A DNA stretch of 64,000 bases, from the NCBI GenBank assembly GCA_963575745.1, contig CAUYUJ010021173.1:75454-139453 (forward strand), written 5' to 3'. Within the stretch, counting starts at the first letter, position 1; each line of letters starts with the position of its first letter. A program made the translations under genes and the position numbers. Positions 10,441 through 21,899 of the stretch are shown here, piece by piece. The DNA comes from Prorocentrum cordatum (taxonomy: Eukaryota; Sar; Dinophyceae; Prorocentrales; Prorocentraceae). The notes under the pieces are model-generated. The model ran no database searches. It was given only the letters and a program-made list of their open reading frames with translations, and was not told the origin of the DNA.

Positions 10441-10546
10441 TCGCGGTCTGGCTTCCGGGGGGCGCGATCCCGTGGGCACGCCGCCGCGCGATCGCGTGCC
10501 GTGATCGGGGCGCCCGCGCACAAAAAAAACGCCCCCCGTGCCCACA

Positions 10547-10612
10547 GGGGGGAGGAGGAGGAGGAGGAGGAGGAGGAGAAGGAGGAGGAGGAGGAGGAGG
10601 AGGAGGAGGAGG
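10547..10612 (+). repeat. (GAG)n array
   Basis: Near-pure array followed by GC-rich DNA with many GAATCGGATCG words (10730-10900). Confidence 0.9.
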
Positions 10613-11099
10613 AGCCTGGCCCGCGAGGCCGCGGCTGCGGATGCGTCTTCTGCGCCCGCGGCCCCCGCTGGGCGCCCCGCTCCCAGCCCCAGGAGGAGCC
10701 GACGGCATGGACTCTGGGAGATCGGATCGAGTCGGAGGGCGCGCTGGCTCGGGCTGCGTCGGGTCGGAGGCGAGGTCGACTCGGATCGGCCGCGCGGGGA
10801 GGCACAGCAGCGCCATGCAGACGTCGGGCCGCATCGCAATCGAATCGGATCGAGCCGACGGGTGGCGATCTCGAATCGGATCGCGATCGGGCGGAAATAG
10901 GGCCCGTGCCCTGATCGCAGCTCGACTCGGCCGACGCAGTGGCAGGGGAAATCCGACTGATCTGCGACCGGGCACCTCAGTGGAAACGGGGGGGAAGAAC
11001 TGGACAAGGACGAGGACGACGGGGCGGATGAGGGAGGAGGAGGACGAGGAGGAGGAGAAGGAGGGGGAGGAGGAGGAGGACGAGGATAGGATAGGATAG

Positions 11100-12539
11100 G
11101 ACTCGGCCTTGCGCGTGTGGGGGTGATATGCAGCTATACACACTGAGTGATATGCGTGCACATGCTACCTCGAACGATCGCATATCTACTACACGAGGTT
11201 ACTGGCAACGCGCGCCGTGCAGCACTCATCAAGGTTCTGAGAGACTGTTCGCAAGGGGTATGTGTCACTCGCGAGCTGGGGGGAACACCCTGCTGGCCCC
11301 TGGAGAGGAGGAGGGGGAGGGGGAGGACAAGGACGAGGAGGATGTGAACACTTTCCCTCTCCCGCTCTCCTGGGCGGACACCGTCGCCCACCACTTGAAC
11401 TCCAGGCCCTCCCCTGAGGCCGTCACGTGCCGCGGTCCCCACACCTCGGTCGGGGCACGCTTCGGAAAATCCCTCGCTGGGAGGGCGGGGGGGCATTGAG
11501 GGGGGGGAGGAGGAAGAGAACGAGGCGGTAGATGAGGGGGAGGAGAAGAAGCCTGCCCCTGAGCTGGGTGACGGCGCAGAGCCAAGCACCCCGGGGCTCC
11601 AGGCGGGATGCAGGTATTCCGGATGCGGACAATAAGGCGAGGTCGCTCGCCTTGCTCAGAAATACAAGCTTCGCAAACATAAACCTTCGAAAGTCCGCGC
11701 GGATCTCCGAACGCGTTTGTGTATATGTATATAACGGGGGGACGACCCCAATCCCCGACTGGACACAACATTTCGGGCCCATCTCCAGGATGTTAAAACG
11801 GCTCCAGGACGAGGACAGATTCAGGTAAGAATAGATCGAGAATCTCTGAGATCTGGCGGTTCTGGAGGATCTCGGGCGCCGCGGCCTTCTCGGAGCGTTA
11901 CCCGTCCTTACCATCGGTTCCGACTGTAGCTCCAGTCGTGATGTTTCACAAGGTTGCACTTCCTTCACGACGCCGGATCTCAGGGGAGAAGATGGGAAAA
12001 GAGGGGTTCGAGGTTCGGCGTCATCGTTTCGGACGTTGTCGGGCAGCTTGGTCAGACGAAGAGGAAGGAGGAAGAATTCGGAGAGGGGGGAATACGGAAT
12101 GTGCTGCATGCAGCTGCTTTCGGCCCCTCCGCCCGGAGCCTTTCCTCTGTGCGTTGGCGCTTCCTGGCGCCGGGAGGGGCCAGAGAAGTCAGCTATCTGA
12201 GCCGAATGCGTTGATCCCCTCTACTGTCCACCCCTTTCCTCCAACACAGTCCTCTGCGCAGGCCCGCGCGGCGGGCCTGACCAAGAGAGGCAAGGATTCG
12301 CACGCCTCTTTGGGAGGTCCGCTCTGGAAGTTCCTGCCCGTGCCGCTTCCTCCTCTGCCTCCTCGTCTCCTCCTTCTCCTGATCTCCGCCGCAGGCGGCC
12401 TCCCATCCGGACATCGTCCTGCGGCACGTCTCGAGCCAGATCGATCGGTGAGGACCCCCGTGGCCAAAAAAATGCGGCGACAGCGCCCCGTGCGGAAGGG
12501 TGTCTCGGGCTGCGCGGGAGCGTGTTGGGCCGTTCTTTA
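11100..12539. other. Low-copy DNA without an assignable gene
   Basis: Contains short AT-rich runs (11720-11735). The segment 11893-11925 faintly resembles the 15-kb tandem unit. No domain seen. Confidence 0.3.
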
Positions 12540-12721
12540 CGTCCTGGGGGCTCCTTAGGGTCGTCATGGGCTGTCCTTGGGCGTCTTGGGGGACCCCGGG
12601 AAGCCGGGAGGCGCGGTCCGGCCAGCTGTCAGAGAACGTATGGGATCTCCGAATAGGAATCAATTTTGGAAAAAAAGGAATTGGGGGAATTCCCATTTTT
12701 TCGAAATCCTCGATCCTCGAG

Positions 12722-12815
12722 GGTTGGAAGCGGGAAAACGTGAGAACGCGAAGAACATTGGAAAAACCGTGGGAACTCAACGATGTTACCCTCTTTGGAC
12801 TCTCTCGGGATGGCT
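12722..12815 (+). repeat. Rep-J copy 1
   Basis: GGTTGGAAGCGGGAAAACG, ACATTGGAAAAACC and CAACGATGTTACCCTCTTTG match 13103-13190 and, inverted, 26340-26432. Confidence 0.65.
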
Positions 12816-13102
12816 CTCGCAGCTCTCTTGGGCTGGTCGTGGAGCCTCGTCGGGGTCTTTTTGGGGCCTCTCAGGGGTCGGGGGTGTGTTGGGGGCCAGG
12901 TGGTCCCGGAGGCCTCTCGGAGGTCTCTGGAAGCCTCCTGCTCCCGCTCTTGGGCCCGTGTTGGGCCTGTTCTGGGGTGGTCTAGGGCTGGCCTGGGCGC
13001 CTCTTCGGCAGTCTTGGAGCCTTCTCGGCCCGTCTTGGGGCCGTCCTGAGGGTCTCTTGGGTGGTCTTAGGACGGTCTTGGGAACCTCTTCGGCGCTCTT
13101 GG

Positions 13103-13190
13103 ACCGTTGGAAGCTCGAAAACGCGAGAAGCCAACAACAATGGAAAAAACCAAATGAAAATCTACGATTGTGGCCTCTTCGGGCCGTCCC
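13103..13190 (+). repeat. Rep-J copy 2
   Basis: CCGTTGGAAGCTCGAAAACG, CAATGGAAAAAACC and TACGATTGTGGCCTCTTCGG. Confidence 0.65.
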
Positions 13191-13433
13191 GGGACGCCTC
13201 TCGGACCTCTCTTAGGGTTTCTTGGAGGTTACCTGGGAGCCTCGAGAGCCGTCGGAAGGCTGACATGGGCTGCTTGGGAGCGTCTTGGACCATCCTTTCG
13301 CATTCTGGGGGCTCCTGGGAGTCGTCTTGGTCCCTCCTGGAGCGCTGTGGAGGCTCCCCGGAACGCCCGGGGGAGCGGTACCAGGAGCGTTCCCGAGACG
13401 TCACGGGGAGTGGACCCGGGACCGGGGGGCAGT

Positions 13434-13493
13434 ATTATATATATAATATATATATAGATGTATACAGATGTGTATATATATATAGATATACTT

Positions 13494-13530
<37 letters not shown>
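13434..13530. repeat. (TA)n/(TATAGA)n microsatellite
   Basis: AT-only tract with TATATA and TAGATGTATAC words; similar tracts occur at 20038, 39735, 44560 and 50855. Confidence 0.9.
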
Positions 13531-13532
<2 letters not shown>

Positions 13533-13534
13533 AT

Positions 13535-13990
13535 GTGTGTGTGCGGTGCGATCTGCGTGGTGCAACGTATGTGGCGCAACCGATGCGGGTGCAATTAACG
13601 TCTGGAAACTTGGAGTTGTCAACTCCACTGCTCGCGCAATTTTCCCACCCACGCACCCGCAACTTGGTTTGCAGAACCCACGCGGCGGCGATTGCGATGT
13701 TTGCTTGGCGCTAACTGGCGCATCTCTGCGACCGCGCTGGCCCAGCGGCCAGCTCGTTTGGCGCAACCGACGCGGCCCCGGTGGCTCTGACCGCTGGGGA
13801 CTTCCCAGCAAGTCTCGCAGGCCGTGCTGACGCGCAGGCATTTAGTGCGAGTCGGTGACCAGGTGGGCGCGGTATCATGATATGGCGACGTCAGCAACGT
13901 CAGACACGCTGATGGTAGTAGCGATGATGGTGACGATGATGGCGATGACGACGGCAAGGCCAATGACGGCGCTGGGGTTGGTCACCGCCG
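13535..13990. other. GCAA/GCGCAA-rich DNA then short (GAT)n
   Basis: GCGCAACCGA words recur; a weak (GATGAT) stretch at 13918-13965 is one of few GAT-oriented runs on +. Confidence 0.4.
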
Positions 13991-14029
13991 ATGTCGATAA
14001 TTATGTCCACATGTCGGTGATCAAGGTTT

Positions 14030-14455
14030 GGGTGGGATTTCGACACGCGCGCGCGCCCGACACGGGCGAGTGGCCCGCATGATGTTATTTGACAGGTATA
14101 GTGCCCCCCAGCAAGCGTGCAAAGGAGCTCGAATGGTTTCGACATGCGCGCGCCAGGCCGTCATGGTCGGATTTGATGAAAAGATTTGAAACAGCTGGTT
14201 TCTGAAAATTCACAAGAGCGCGTGCGCGCAATCATTCACAAATGAGGTTGCGAAAGCAGTGTTATATTTTATGTTTCGGGAACCTCGATCTGGAAAACCG
14301 TACGAACCCCCAAGGTGGTCGAACAATTTCGGCATGCGCGCACGACGCCGCGCGCGAGGACTTGGTCTCATACTTTGCAAAATACTATGGGAGATTGGCG
14401 GTTTTTGATAAACGAGTGCGCGCGCATGGTATCATTTCACAGGGCTGGCGGGGGG
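14030..14455 (+). repeat. Tandem repeat of about 190 bp
   Basis: TTTCGACATGCGCGCGCC (14137) and TTTCGGCATGCGCGCACG (14327), and the following GAGTGCGCGCGCA...CATT.CACA blocks, recur about 190 bp apart; a third partial unit starts near 14038. Confidence 0.65.
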
Positions 14456-14527
14456 ACCGATGCTGGCTGGGCTGGGACTCCATGAACTGATGTAGCGAAA
14501 CGATCGACTGTGAAAAAAGGTGTGGGA

Positions 14528-14610
14528 ACGTCGCGCCTTCCACGGCAGAAGCATCGACGCCCAGGAAGCCCAGGGCACCCTGGAGGAAGCAGGGCGCTTG
14601 TTGGCATCGG
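14528..14610. repeat. Rep-M copy 2
   Basis: GCAGAAGCATCGACGCCCAG and CCCAGGGCACCCTGGAGG match 9425-9505. Confidence 0.6.
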
Positions 14611-14693
14611 CCGCCAGGATCCCCAGGGAGGCCCGCCGGCCTCCAGAGCACACCACACGAGGCCCAGAAACGCCCCAGCGGCTCCAAAACGCT

Positions 14694-14757
14694 CCTCCTC
14701 CTCCTCCTCCTCCTCCTCCTCCTCCTCCTCCTCCTCCTCCTCCTCCTCCTCCTCCTG
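14694..14757 (+). repeat. (CTC)n array
   Basis: Pure CTC run, opposite in sense to the (GAG)n at 14999-15070, so the pair could form a long stem. Confidence 0.9.
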
Positions 14758-14998
14758 CTCTGGAGGGCCTGGAAGGTCTGGGCCCGTCCCCACGGAGCGG
14801 CGCGGCGCGCGCCGCGGCCCCCGCCTCGTACTCGACCACCGGGCGGCGGGCGCGGGCCCCATCCGGGGCGTCGCCGGGCGCCTCGCCGGCTGCTGGCGCG
14901 CGCCGTCGGGCTGAAGAGGAGGGGGGGAGGGGGAGGGGAGGAGGGAGCGAGAACGAGCGATTCGAGGAGGGAACCAGGAGGGGGGCTGAGGAAGAGAA

Positions 14999-15070
14999 GG
15001 AGGAGGAGGAGGAGGAGGAGGAGGAGGAGGAGGAGGAGGAGGAGGAGGAGGAGGGGGGGGGAGGAGAGGG
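14999..15070 (+). repeat. (GAG)n array
   Basis: Near-pure array bordered by G runs. Confidence 0.9.
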
Positions 15071-15088
15071 AGGGAGGACGAGGAGAGT

Positions 15089-15739
15089 GGGGTGGCCCTC
15101 TGGGCTTGCTCAGCCTTGCTCAGCAAGGAGGACGAGCGATTCGACGCACAGTCAACCCGCATCATAAGGATGCACGAGAAGGATGCAAGGGCCTTGGAGG
15201 CCCATGACGACACCCTGCGAGCGGGGCGCGGTCAGCGAAAGCGGCCAAGGATGGGCCGACGGGGCAAGGATGCAAGGGTACCCTTGGGAAGGTTGCCCGT
15301 CCTTACCATGCGGGTCGAGTGCAGTCGGTTGTTAGTGGCGAGGAACTGGGTGGACCTCTGGGCTTGCGCAGCCTTGCTCGGCAACGTGTGGGACAACAAA
15401 AAACCCTGATCGAGGCCGGACGGATGCTCCTGGGAGGGGCAGGGAACGAGAACGAGCGATTCGACGTACAGACAACCCGCATCGTGAGGCTGCGCGGTAA
15501 GGACGCAAGGGCCTTGGAGGTTCACGTGAACATTTTTCGAATGAGGTTGGCCAGCGAAAGCGGCCAAGGATGGGCCGAAGGGGTAAGGTTGCTCATCCTC
15601 ACCATGCGGGTCGAATGTAGTCGGTCAATAAAAATTGGGTGGCCTTCTGGCCTTACTCAGCCTTACTCGGCAGCGTTACCCCTGATCGGGGCCGGACGGA
15701 TGCTCCTGCATGTAGGGTACGATGTGATTCACGCATAGA
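15089..15739 (+). repeat. Tandem repeat, about 2.3 units of 260-290 bp
   Basis: GGTGG.C.TCTGGGCTTGC, AACGAGCGATTCGACG.ACAG, GGACGCAAGGGCCTTGGAGG, AGCGAAAGCGGCCAAGGATG and CTTACCATGCGGGTCGA recur in the same order. On the - strand the units give similar short peptides (NRLHSTRMV, LPSKAAQAQR), so duplicated exons are possible. Confidence 0.75.
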
Positions 15740-15775
15740 TTCGCAAGCCCACAGGTGAGGGACGAAGGTGAGGGC

Positions 15776-15804
15776 AGCATCGTCGTCGTCGTCGGCGGCG
15801 GCGG

Positions 15805-15835
<31 letters not shown>

Positions 15836-15875
15836 TTCGACGTCGTCGTCGTCGTGGTCGTGGTCGTGGTCGTGA

Positions 15876-15915
<40 letters not shown>

Positions 15916-16155
15916 CGGCGTCGTGATTGGTCGTGGCCGTGGTCGTGGTCGTCGTGTTCGTGGTGGTCGTCGTCAAAGTGCTCGTCCGTCGTCGTTGTCG
16001 TCCGTGCCGTCCGTCGTCGTCCATCGTCGTCCGTCGTCGTCCACCGTCGTCCGTCGTTGTCCGTCGCCGTCGCCATCGCCGTCGCCGTCGCCGTCGCCGT
16101 CGCCATCGCCGTCGCCTTCGCCGTCGCCGTCATCGTCGTCGTCGTCGTCGTCGTT
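15776..16155 (+). repeat. (GTC)n array
   Basis: GTC/GTG/GCC triplets with about 130 units; the frame-preserving interruptions produce long open frames on all strands. Confidence 0.9.
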
Positions 16156-16379
16156 CCCCACCCCTCGCCAGGACCCCGACCTGGTGGTCCAGGGGGTCCT
16201 GGCTGGGGATGGGGGTGGATTTGCGGGGTCCTAGGGGGCCAGAAACCACCCTCACCCCCAGCCAAGCCCCTCTGGATCACTGGGTCGGGGGTGGGGGTCC
16301 TGCCTTGGGGTGCGGGCGCGTTGCGCTGAGGGACGAGAGAAGCAGAGCCCCACCCCCTCCCCTGCCCGGGCCTTCCCGC

Positions 16380-16625
16380 GCGAGGGGGAGGAGAGGGAGG
16401 ACGGGGAGGGGGAAGAGGGGGAGGAGAGGGGAGGAGGAGGGGGAGGAGGAGGAGGAGGAGGAGGAGGAGGAGGAGGGAGAGGAGTAGGAGGAGAAGGAGG
16501 AGAAGGAGGAGAGGGAGGAGGAGGGAGGAGAGGGGAGGAGGAGGAGGAGGGAGGAGGAGGAGGAGGATGACGAGGAGGAGGAGGAGGAGGAGGAGGAGGA
16601 GGAGGAGAGGGGGAGGACGGGGAGG
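16380..16625 (+). repeat. (GAG)n array
   Basis: GAG/GGG mixture. Confidence 0.9.
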
Positions 16626-16639
16626 GGAAAGAGCGACGG

Positions 16640-16785
16640 ATGAGGAGGAAAAGGACGAGGAAGGCCAGGCGCGCCCGCGCCGTCTCGCCCTCCGTGCGCG
16701 GGCTCTCCCAGCGCAGCTGGTACGTGCGGGAGCCCCACTCGGCGTTCACGCACTCGGGCGCACGATCCGACGGCCTGCCCGGCAA
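16640..16785 (-). CDS. Possible exon of unknown function
   Basis: The - strand frame reads APECVNAEWGSRTYQLRWES PRTEGETARARLAFLV between (GAG)n and (CTC)n arrays. Composition is protein-like, but there is no internal repetition or recognised domain to confirm it. Confidence 0.25.
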
Positions 16786-16859
16786 GGGCGCCGCGCGCCC
16801 GCGCTCGTCCTGCCCCGCCCCACCTGCTCGTCACGACGCCTCCGCCGCCTCCTTCTTCT

Positions 16860-16980
16860 CACCGTCTCCGCCTCCTCCGCCTGCTCCGCCTCCACCGGCT
16901 CCGCCTTCTCCACCTCCTCCTCCTCCTCCTCCTCCTCCTCCTCCTCCTCCTCCTCCTCCTCCTCCTCCTCCGCCTGCTTC
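16860..16980 (+). repeat. (CTC)n array
   Basis: (CTCCGC)n passing into pure (CTC)n. Confidence 0.9.
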
Positions 16981-17039
16981 TTCTCCACCTCCCCTTCCTT
17001 CGCACCATGCATCTCCTCCCGCCATAGCAGCCCCGCGAC

Positions 17040-17314
17040 ATCCCCATCATCATCAGCGTCAGCATCAGCATCATCACCAGCATCATCATCAGAGTCTTCA
17101 CCATCATCAGCATCGTCATCAGCAGCAGCAGCAGCATCTTCATCAGCATCAGCATCAGCATCAGCATCACCCCATCACCATCACCATCAGCATCGTCACT
17201 AGCACCAGCACCATCATCCTCACGATCCACCACCAACAACATTATCATCATCCTCAGCATCATCATCAGCAGCAGCCTATTCATCATCGACAGCATCACA
17301 ATCAGTACCAACAG

Positions 17315-17349
<35 letters not shown>

Positions 17350-17379
17350 GCATCATCGTCATCGTCATCGCAATCGCGC

Positions 17380-17439
<60 letters not shown>

Positions 17440-18000
17440 CATCCTCATCCTCATCATCATCATCATCAGCAGCAGCAGCAACATCATCAACAGCATCATC
17501 ATCAGTAGCAGCACCATCATCATCAGCAGCATCACCATCATTATCACCAGCATCAATCATCAGCAGCAGCATCATCGGCATCGTCATCATATACATCCTC
17601 GCGCTCTTCATAATCTTCATCAGCACTGCCACAATGATCATCCGCATTATCACCATCATTATCGCCGTGATCCACCATCCCCCTACCCCCTCCCTCCCCC
17701 TCCCAATATATCATCAGCACCATCAGCATCACCAGAGTCGTGCCCATCATCATCATCAGCAGCAGCAGCACTAGCAGCAGCAGCATCAACATCAGGACCC
17801 CTACCATCATCATCAGCAGCATCATCATCATCATCATCATCGTCGTCGTCGTCATCATCATCATCATCAGCATCATCATCATCATCATCATCATCATCGT
17901 CATCATCATCATCGTCATAATCATCCTCAACACCAGCATCACCATCACCATCATCATCATCATCATCAGCAGCATCAGCATAAACATCCTAAACATCATC
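17040..18000 (+). repeat. (ATC)n array with CAG interruptions
   Basis: ATC triplets with AGC/CAG interruptions that keep the three-base register over nearly 1 kb. Poly-Ser, poly-His and poly-Ile frames on + and poly-Met/Asp on - follow from the repeat alone. Confidence 0.9.
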
Positions 18001-18469
18001 GTCCGCTCCATTGCAAGGCAGGGTCTGCATCGTGCAACGCGCGGGTGCTGCAGGGTGGGGCAGCGCCTCAAAAATGCGAGAAAGGGCAACAACATTCAAA
18101 CATGAGGCCGTTGTGTAGCCGTGGCCGCTCAGATGTTCGCTCCAACAGGAAGCTGGTTGCATTGTTTCTCCGCCTCAGGGAACGATTCTCCACATCAACA
18201 TTGCCATCATCACTGCTGATCCTTCACGTATTCCTCCACCTCCTCCTGCTCCTTTTCTTCCTGTTCTTTTTCGCATTCCTCCGTTGTCATCCTTATCAAC
18301 CTCATCCGCATCCTCGTGCTCATGATCCTCCCGCTCCGACCTTCTGCCCTTTCCTCTCGTCCTCCTCTCGGCTTGCGCTAGAACTCTCGACCCCAGCAGC
18401 CGCTCCTCGCCAAATCATCCCTGCAGCCCCCTTCGTTTGGGACATCCTCCTCCTCCTCCTCCTCCCTCA

Positions 18470-18470
<1 letters not shown>
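18001..18470. other. Low-copy gap between (ATC)n arrays
   Basis: CT-rich in its second half; no gene supported. Confidence 0.35.
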
Positions 18471-18800
<330 letters not shown>

Positions 18801-19130
18801 CAACATCGTTGTCGTCGTCACCGTCATCACCGTCGCCCTCCACGACGGCACCACGCTCGTTGGTATCCTCAGCCTTACTGGAAGCGGTTTCTGCTGTTCG
18901 CGATAGCGGCCGCTGCTCGGCCCCAGCCTCCCCCCCGCCGGTAACGTCACGATTGGTGCCGGGGCGGCGTCGGGGAATGCTTAGGCATGGCAAGGAAAGC
19001 TCGAATCTCATATACTTTTCAGGGGCACGCACCAGGCTATAGATACGCAGGGGCCTGCGATGGACAGCTACGAAAAGCTATGCGCAGCGAGGTGGATTGC
19101 CGAATCTAGAGTACGGTTTGGTTACATCCT
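18801..19130. other. Low-copy DNA without an assignable gene
   Basis: No domain or repeat recognised. Confidence 0.3.
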
Positions 19131-19136
19131 CTCCCG

Positions 19137-19262
19137 TCCCTCCTCCGTTTCCTCCCCCTCTCCTCCCCTCCTCTCCTCCTCCTCCTCCTCCTCCTCTCTC
19201 TCCTCCTCATCCTCCTCCTCCTCCTCCTCCTCTTCCTCCTCCTCCTCCTCCTCCTCCTCCTC
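19137..19262 (+). repeat. (CTC)n array
   Basis: CTC with TCT interruptions. Confidence 0.9.
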
Positions 19263-19484
19263 TCGTCGTCGTCCCCCGCACTGCACTGTAAAGTGCTGCG
19301 CGCAAGGACAGAAGAATGAAGGAGGGAACCGAGAAAGGAGGGAGGTCAGCGAGGCAGGCGGAGCCAAACCGAAACGCCCTGCTTGATCAAACTTCGGCTA
19401 TCGGCTCGTGCTCTGGGAGGGGTCTGGGCGCCGCTGGTCCCAGCGGGGTACCCACCCCCCCGGGAAATATGAAAAAATCGCGAC

Positions 19485-19640
19485 AGGAGGTTTTTCATTA
19501 TTTTTGGACTCTGGGGGCCCTTACCGCCCCTCGGGACCGTCAGAAAACGATTCAGGACGAAAAACCGGTCCCAGGGAATAGGTCCAGTCCGCTGGGGGTC
19601 GACGTCATGAAAAAATCATGACGTCGGGGGTCTGGGTAAA
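19485..19640 (-). repeat. Rep-F copy 3, inverted
   Basis: GGGGGCCCTTACCGCCCCTC, GGACCGTCAGAAAACGATTC and CATGACGTCGGGGGTCTGGG are the reverse complement of the 7975 and 37028 copies. Confidence 0.65.
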
Positions 19641-20200
19641 TGGCTTCGTCGCCGTCGTTCCCCATATATTCCTCGTTGTGGCTTCCTCTCCCTCCCTATT
19701 GCGGAGCAAGGAGGCGCTTCACGTCACAACAACGACAGCATGCGCACCACGTCGCTGGGGCACACTGGAGGCGTGCGGAATGGCGTCAGTCCATGAGATA
19801 GGTACACGCGGGCCACTTCAACTCAACCTTACCAACTGCGCACTGCGTCTTTCTTTCTGAATGATCGGACTGCGACCGAGAATCTCAAGCTGGGTGCCTT
19901 AAGCAATCCAGCACGATGGAAACACACGAGGTTGGAATCACACGCGGAACTTGCGGAGACCAATTGCAGCACACACGTGCGGATGGCTAGCGTATTCAGC
20001 CACACGAGGGCCGAACCCTGGAAAGACACGGGGCAATACATATATATATATATATACACACACATATATACATATCTCCAGTTCTCGCCAAAGCTGGCCA
20101 CGTCTTGCGTATACAACTTCGTGGTAAGAAACACACCAGAAAAATGTACCGTTGTGCTGGGCCCGGCTGTCCCAACGAAACAAGAATTCAAAGAAAAAAC
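19641..20200. other. Low-copy DNA; (TA)n microsatellite at 20038-20078
   Basis: No gene supported. Confidence 0.35.
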
Positions 20201-20215
20201 GCTGGGTGAAGACAA

Positions 20216-20430
20216 CACCACAAAACAATACGGAACAAGACGATGAACAATACAGAACAATACGGAACAAAACGCATTGCCAAGAACAATACGGAGCAGT
20301 ACGGAAGAGCAGTACGGGGCGATACGGAGGAGCAACATGGAAAAAAAAATACAGAACAGCACGGAAGACCAATACGGAACATTACGGAGCAAAACGGTAC
20401 TGCTCCGCGCTGCTCCGTACTGCTCCACGG
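20216..20430 (+). repeat. AATACGGARCA minisatellite
   Basis: About 15-18 degenerate units of 10-14 bp built on AATACGGA/G and AGCA, in an otherwise unrelated neighbourhood. Confidence 0.75.
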
Positions 20431-20459
20431 GCCACGCTCAAACCCATTCTCCACCATGC

Positions 20460-21080
20460 TCGTCGTAACGCTCGTCGCTACCCTGCTCGTCGCCACGCGT
20501 GAGGTCGTCGCCATCGTCGTTGACGGAAGTACCGTTGTTGCAGTTGATAATCGAAGCACTCGTCGGTGCCCTGCTCGTCGCCACCGCATGTGGTCATCGC
20601 CATCGTCGTTGCCGTCGTCGGCCGCTGCATCGGCACAACCGTGCTCGTCGTAACATCGCCATCGTTGTCGTACCGAACTTCGCCGTCATAGCCCCAGCGG
20701 GAAGGACGACGACGACGAGGACGCCGACGATTAAGGCGGCGTAGACGACGGCTACGACGCCATCGTCGTCGTAACATTCGTCCTGGTCGGGGTCGCCATC
20801 GGCGTCGCAATCGCCGTCGGCCGTCGTTGCCGTCTCGCGTTGCTCGTCATCGTGATCGTCGACGTCGTCGTAAAGCTCGTGGCCGTCTAACCCTCGCAGC
20901 CGCCGTTGTCGTAGTGCTCATAGCTGTGGTCGTCGCCGTCACCGTCGCAACGCTCGTCGCTGTCGTCGTTGCGACACTCGTCGCAGTTCTGGTCTACGTG
21001 ACGGTGGCGGCGGTGTTCCTCCTCCTCCGGCTCTTACTCCTCACTCTCGTCGCCGTGGTCGCCGAAACGGCGGCGGCGGT
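20460..21080 (+). repeat. Degenerate (CGT)n array
   Basis: CGTCGT words with frequent substitutions; older than the pure arrays by its interruptions. Confidence 0.75.
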
Positions 21081-21099
21081 GGTGTTCGTCATCATCTTC

Positions 21100-21794
21100 A
21101 TTGTCCTCCTCCTCCTCCTCCTCCTCCTCCTTCTCATCATTGCCGTCGTGGTCGCCGCAATTTCTCCTCCTCCTCATCATCACCATTCCTCCTCCTTCTC
21201 CTCCTCCTCATCCTCATCCTCCTCCACCCCCTGCGCGTCCTCCTCCTCCTCTCCTCCCCTCCTCCCTCCTCCTCCTCTCCCTCCTCCCTTTCCTTCCCTT
21301 TTTCCTTTCCACCTCCCTCCTCCTCCTCCTCCTCCTCCTCCTCCTCCTCCTCCTCCTCCTCTCCTCCTCACCTCCCCCTCCCTCCTCCTCTCCTCCTCCC
21401 TCCTACTCCTCCACCCATCTCATCCATCTTCCTCATCCTCCTCCCCCCCTCCTCCTCCTCCTCATACCTCATCATCATCCATCCCATCATGCATCATCAT
21501 CTCCCCTTCCTCCAGCATCATCACCCATCTCATCCTCCTCCTATTCCCTCCTAATCTACCTCATCCTCCTTCTCACTCCACCCCCTGGCTCGCTCCTTCT
21601 CCTCCCCCATCCTCCCCCTCCTCTCCCTACTCGTCCTCCTTCCTCCCCCATCCCTCCCTCCTCCTTACAGCTACTCTTCCATCCTCCTCCTCCTCCTCCT
21701 CCTCCTCCTCCTCCTCCTCCTCCTCCTCCTCCTCCTCTTCCTCCTCCTCCTCCTTCTCCTTATTTTCCTCCTCCTCCTTCTCCTCTTCCTCCTC
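21100..21794 (+). repeat. (CTC)n array
   Basis: CTC/TCC-rich with CATC inserts in the middle, pure at 21681-21790. Confidence 0.9.
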
Positions 21795-21795
21795 G

Positions 21796-21895
21796 AAGGA
21801 GGAGGAAGAGGGAGGCGGAGGAGGAGGAGGAGAAGGAGGAGGAGGAGAAGGAGGAGGAGGAGGAGGAGGAGAAGGAGGAGAAGGAGGAGGAGGAA
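21796..21895 (+). repeat. (GAG)n array in inverted orientation
   Basis: Directly abuts the (CTC)n array through CTCGAAGGAG, giving a large perfect-hairpin potential. Confidence 0.9.
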
Positions 21896-21899
21896 ATGA

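Larger units (their letters stand above)
12540..13420 (+). repeat. Degenerate GGCCTCTTGGG-type array
   Basis: CTTGG and GGGCC words recur every 10-20 bases; frames are rich in Gly, Leu, Arg and Ser as a result. It contains two Rep-J copies (12722-12815, 13103-13190). Confidence 0.65.

Noticed and set aside
12500-13714. Gly/Leu/Ser-rich frames in the GGCCTCTTGGG array
   Set aside because: All + frames are open and similar in composition, as expected of a degenerate short repeat.
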